A stretch of 8,583 bases of DNA from NCBI GenBank assembly GCA_046706145.1, contig JBJKPP010000260.1:1-8583 (forward strand), in the 5' to 3' direction. Every line of letters starts with the position of its first letter. The first letter of the stretch is position 1. The position numbers were made by a program, and so were the translations under genes. The DNA is from JBJKPP01 sp046706145. Lineage in GTDB: Bacteria; Bacteroidota; Ignavibacteria; Ignavibacteriales; Ignavibacteriaceae. This document shows positions 6,190-8,583 of the stretch, piece after piece. A model generated the notes under the pieces. It saw nothing but the letters and a program-made list of their open reading frames with translations, ran no database searches and was not told the origin of the DNA.

Positions 6190-8583
6190 TTATAGAATCT
6201 CTTTGAATATTTTGTAGGAAACAAACCACTTCAACGAAGTATCCTTAGTGCCCCAATAATTTGCTACTCCCGCTGATAAAGTAGATTCCAGATTAAACCA
6301 ATGAACAAAACCAAAGTTTACTTGTGCACCAATATTAACCAACGATTTCTGATATGGAGATTCTAAAACTAAACCTTGAGAAAAAACTGACAAGTCAGAA
6401 TAACTTAAAATTTGATTAAATAACTCGAGGTTACTAAATCTAACGGCAGGAAAATTATTTTCTACCATGATTTTCAGAAAACGTGATGTATTTAAGCTAT
6501 AAACAGGAATTCCGGGAAACCTAAAAATATCTCTGTACTGATTAATACCGGCATCATCTAATTCTCTATTGCCAAAACCTCCAAGAAAAAATTGTGATTG
6601 AAAAATATTTTCATTTTTGAATAAATATCCTCCGGTTCCCTGCAGATGAATAACATTGCTATTCATCAACCATGTGTGGTAAAAATTCACCTGTCCATAA
6701 ATTTGTGCTGCAATATCTGGATTTTTTAGTTCTGCACCGAAAAGCTTTACATGAAAATCAAACTCATTGCCATTTTCATAATAAATACTTCCAATACTTC
6801 TGCGAAGATTTTTTCCCTTCAAACTTGTTTCGAGGGTAATAAAGTTAGGCTGTGAGACTCTGACTAAATTATCATAGATTGCACTAAAATTTCTATATAT
6901 AGAAAGTGTGGTCTTTTGTTCAACTTTCAGTGGATCGTTGTAAATCCAATAAAAATTATTACCTAGTGAAATTTTTGTCCCCAGCAAACCTGATTTCCTT
7001 TTATCGAAAAGATCATAAAAGTTGGGAGCATTGTGACTAATTGAAAGTTGATACTCGTTTTTATATTTATAGTCAGCATAAAAATGAAATCTCTGCGAGA
7101 TAGAAGAGGTTTTATCAAACGGCGAGTATCCGATTCCAAGTTTAAGATCGTGAGTATAAATGGGATCATTAATATGGAGAAACAATCCTAAAACTTTCTG
7201 TTTTTGAAATCCAGTAATAACAGGTATTATCGTGTTGAGCTTTAGATTCTGAAATGAATTATAATTTTCTTCGTGGATTTCTAGTACTGAATCCAGTATT
7301 GTAGAATTGAGATTCCAATCTTTAACAACAGGATATTTGTTGACTATTTTTTCTCCAAAGTATTTAATAGCGGGCAGAAATTCAGCCGGCCTATTCGATA
7401 TTATTGACGGGATAAAACCAGAAGAGCTAAATTCAAAAACAAAAAGTGAATCCTTATTTAAGTAGATAGGTTTAAAGAGGCCTCTTATTGTATTGCTAAT
7501 TGCTTCAGTTGTTCCGGTCTCTAAATTGTATTTATATATGTTAGAAACCCCATTTGTGTAGGCATCGAAATAAATTGTTTTGCTATTCTGACCCCATGAA
7601 GGGTTTTCAGGACTACCTTTTGAATAGATAGTTTCATATTGAAATGTCCCACCTTTTTTTAAATTTTCTGCATTTGCTATCACTATTGATTGTGAGCCAT
7701 CTGATCTATGCAGTACTGCAGCTAATTTATTTCCCGTTGAATCTAGAGATAAATCGTAGATAACATCACCAATTCCAAATTGGATAAGAGGAATTATTTT
7801 GACATAAGGATATAGAGAATAAACCAGGGAAACTTTACCGTCAGAATGAATTGTTCCCCAAAGTTCATGATTCACAGGTGAAACAGTTAGGTCTCCCATT
7901 CGGCTTTCTTCAAAAAGGAGCTTCTTTTTACCTGTATTAAGATCTAAACTCCAAACGTTTCTGTAATGGCTGTTTTCGGTTGTAAAGAAAAACAAATGCA
8001 ATTTTGAATCATAGCTGGTAGATGCCACATTCACAAGGCTGGGAGAAGGAATAGTTCCGATAATTTGTGATTTGTGAGTAGATAAATTCAATTCCCTTAT
8101 TGAAGTCAAATGATGAGCTTTGTCAAAACCATAAATTATCGAATTAGAAATTGGATCATATCCAGGATTTGTTACCCAGCCTTCTGCCCGTTTACTTAAA
8201 TGTTTAATATCGGTAACGCTTGAAGATTTTATTCTTTCTATGTTTTCTTTCTGAAATTTTTTCTCACTTTGTTCCCATTCATTCCATATCTTATTTAAGC
8301 TTTGCCCATATTCCTTTTTAAATGTAGATTCAAAGCAACTATAGTCATTTGTCCTCCCGGCTTCATACCAAGCAAAAAGTTTTTCTGGACTAAATTCTTC
8401 AGAAAGAAATGAGTTAAATCTTGTACCGTATAAATAATATAATCCTCCATACAAAAATGAATTGTTAACAAGCAAAGTTCCTATGTCATTTGAAGATGGT
8501 AATTTTTTCTTCTCAAAAACTAAACTTCTAAAATACATTTCATCAAAACTGCTGAGAACTCTACCCATACCACCATTCTCCCA
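6190..8583 (-). CDS. Partial large surface protein: peptidase-MA-like C-terminal part, beta-propeller, outer-membrane-type beta-barrel
   Basis: The frame stays open past the ATG at 8568 to the window edge, adding codons WENGG, so this ATG is probably internal and the true start lies to the right. The 797 visible residues fall into three parts (numbered from that Met). Residues 1-115 resemble the end of a peptidase-MA/gluzincin domain: an xGGxGR stretch, then LYGGLYYLYGTRF, then LNKIWNEWEQ. The zinc-binding HExxH would lie outside the window, so activity cannot be judged. Residues about 130-390 are TolB/WD40-like propeller repeats (NVWSLDLNTGKKKLLF, NIYKYNLETGTTEAIS). Residues about 470-792 alternate polar and aromatic residues as in an outer-membrane beta-barrel, with FFLGGFGNREL at 660-670 recalling the BamA/Omp85 family. 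It ends in Leu instead of the common terminal Phe. The likely location is the outer membrane with the other domains in the periplasm. The domain calls are from pattern reading and the substrate is unknown. Confidence 0.72.
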   Translation of the reverse strand, partial: WENGGMGRVLSSFDEMYFRSLVFEKKKLPSSNDIGTLLVNNSFLYGGLYYLYGTRFNSFLSEEFSPEKLFAWYEAGRTNDYSCFESTFKKEYGQSLNKIWNEWEQSEKKFQKENIERIKSSSVTDIKHLSKRAEGWVTNPGYDPISNSIIYGFDKAHHLTSIRELNLSTHKSQIIGTIPSPSLVNVASTSYDSKLHLFFFTTENSHYRNVWSLDLNTGKKKLLFEESRMGDLTVSPVNHELWGTIHSDGKVSLVYSLYPYVKIIPLIQFGIGDVIYDLSLDSTGNKLAAVLHRSDGSQSIVIANAENLKKGGTFQYETIYSKGSPENPSWGQNSKTIYFDAYTNGVSNIYKYNLETGTTEAISNTIRGLFKPIYLNKDSLFVFEFSSSGFIPSIISNRPAEFLPAIKYFGEKIVNKYPVVKDWNLNSTILDSVLEIHEENYNSFQNLKLNTIIPVITGFQKQKVLGLFLHINDPIYTHDLKLGIGYSPFDKTSSISQRFHFYADYKYKNEYQLSISHNAPNFYDLFDKRKSGLLGTKISLGNNFYWIYNDPLKVEQKTTLSIYRNFSAIYDNLVRVSQPNFITLETSLKGKNLRRSIGSIYYENGNEFDFHVKLFGAELKNPDIAAQIYGQVNFYHTWLMNSNVIHLQGTGGYLFKNENIFQSQFFLGGFGNRELDDAGINQYRDIFRFPGIPVYSLNTSRFLKIMVENNFPAVRFSNLELFNQILSYSDLSVFSQGLVLESPYQKSLVNIGAQVNFGFVHWFNLESTLSAGVANYWGTKDTSLKWFVSYKIFKEIL

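Overview
The window is an AT-rich stretch of a Gram-negative-type bacterial chromosome. The outer-membrane-type beta-barrel protein, the periplasmic D-Ala-D-Ala carboxypeptidase and the low GC content fit the Bacteroidota/Ignavibacteriota neighbourhood. That placement is inferred from style alone, because no rRNA or marker gene is present. I see no mobile element, CRISPR array, tRNA or rRNA, and no intergenic stretch over 300 bases.

Six genes lie head to tail on the minus strand. In the order they are transcribed (right to left) they are: (1) a large partial gene running off the right edge (6190-8583), made of the end of a peptidase-MA-like domain, a TolB/WD40-like beta-propeller and a C-terminal outer-membrane-type beta-barrel; (2) a GAF-domain sensor histidine kinase (4745-6049); (3) a PAS-HisKA-HATPase-receiver hybrid histidine kinase (3243-4742), starting two bases after the stop of (2); (4) a COG4947-type alpha/beta-hydrolase esterase (2408-3148) with a TTG start; (5) a multi-pass membrane protein with sphingomyelin-synthase-like PAP2_C motifs (1782-2420), overlapping (4) by 13 bases; (6) a DacB/PBP4-type peptidase S13 (178-1644). 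At the left edge the last 49 codons of an unrecognised plus-strand gene (1-150) converge on dacB.

Two pairs look translationally coupled. The kinase pair is probably one signalling unit that ends in a phospho-receiver with no DNA-binding output in the window. The esterase/PAP2_C pair may act on a lipid or other ester at the membrane. DacB adds a periplasmic peptidoglycan function. Gaps of 94 to 140 bases separate these units, so they may or may not share a transcript.

No clearly new system is evident. The best leads are a KDG in place of the KTG active-site motif of DacB, an H-box in the GAF kinase with Ser in place of the usual acidic residue after His, the self-contained two-kinase operon, the esterase/SMS-like pair, and the peptidase-propeller-barrel fusion.
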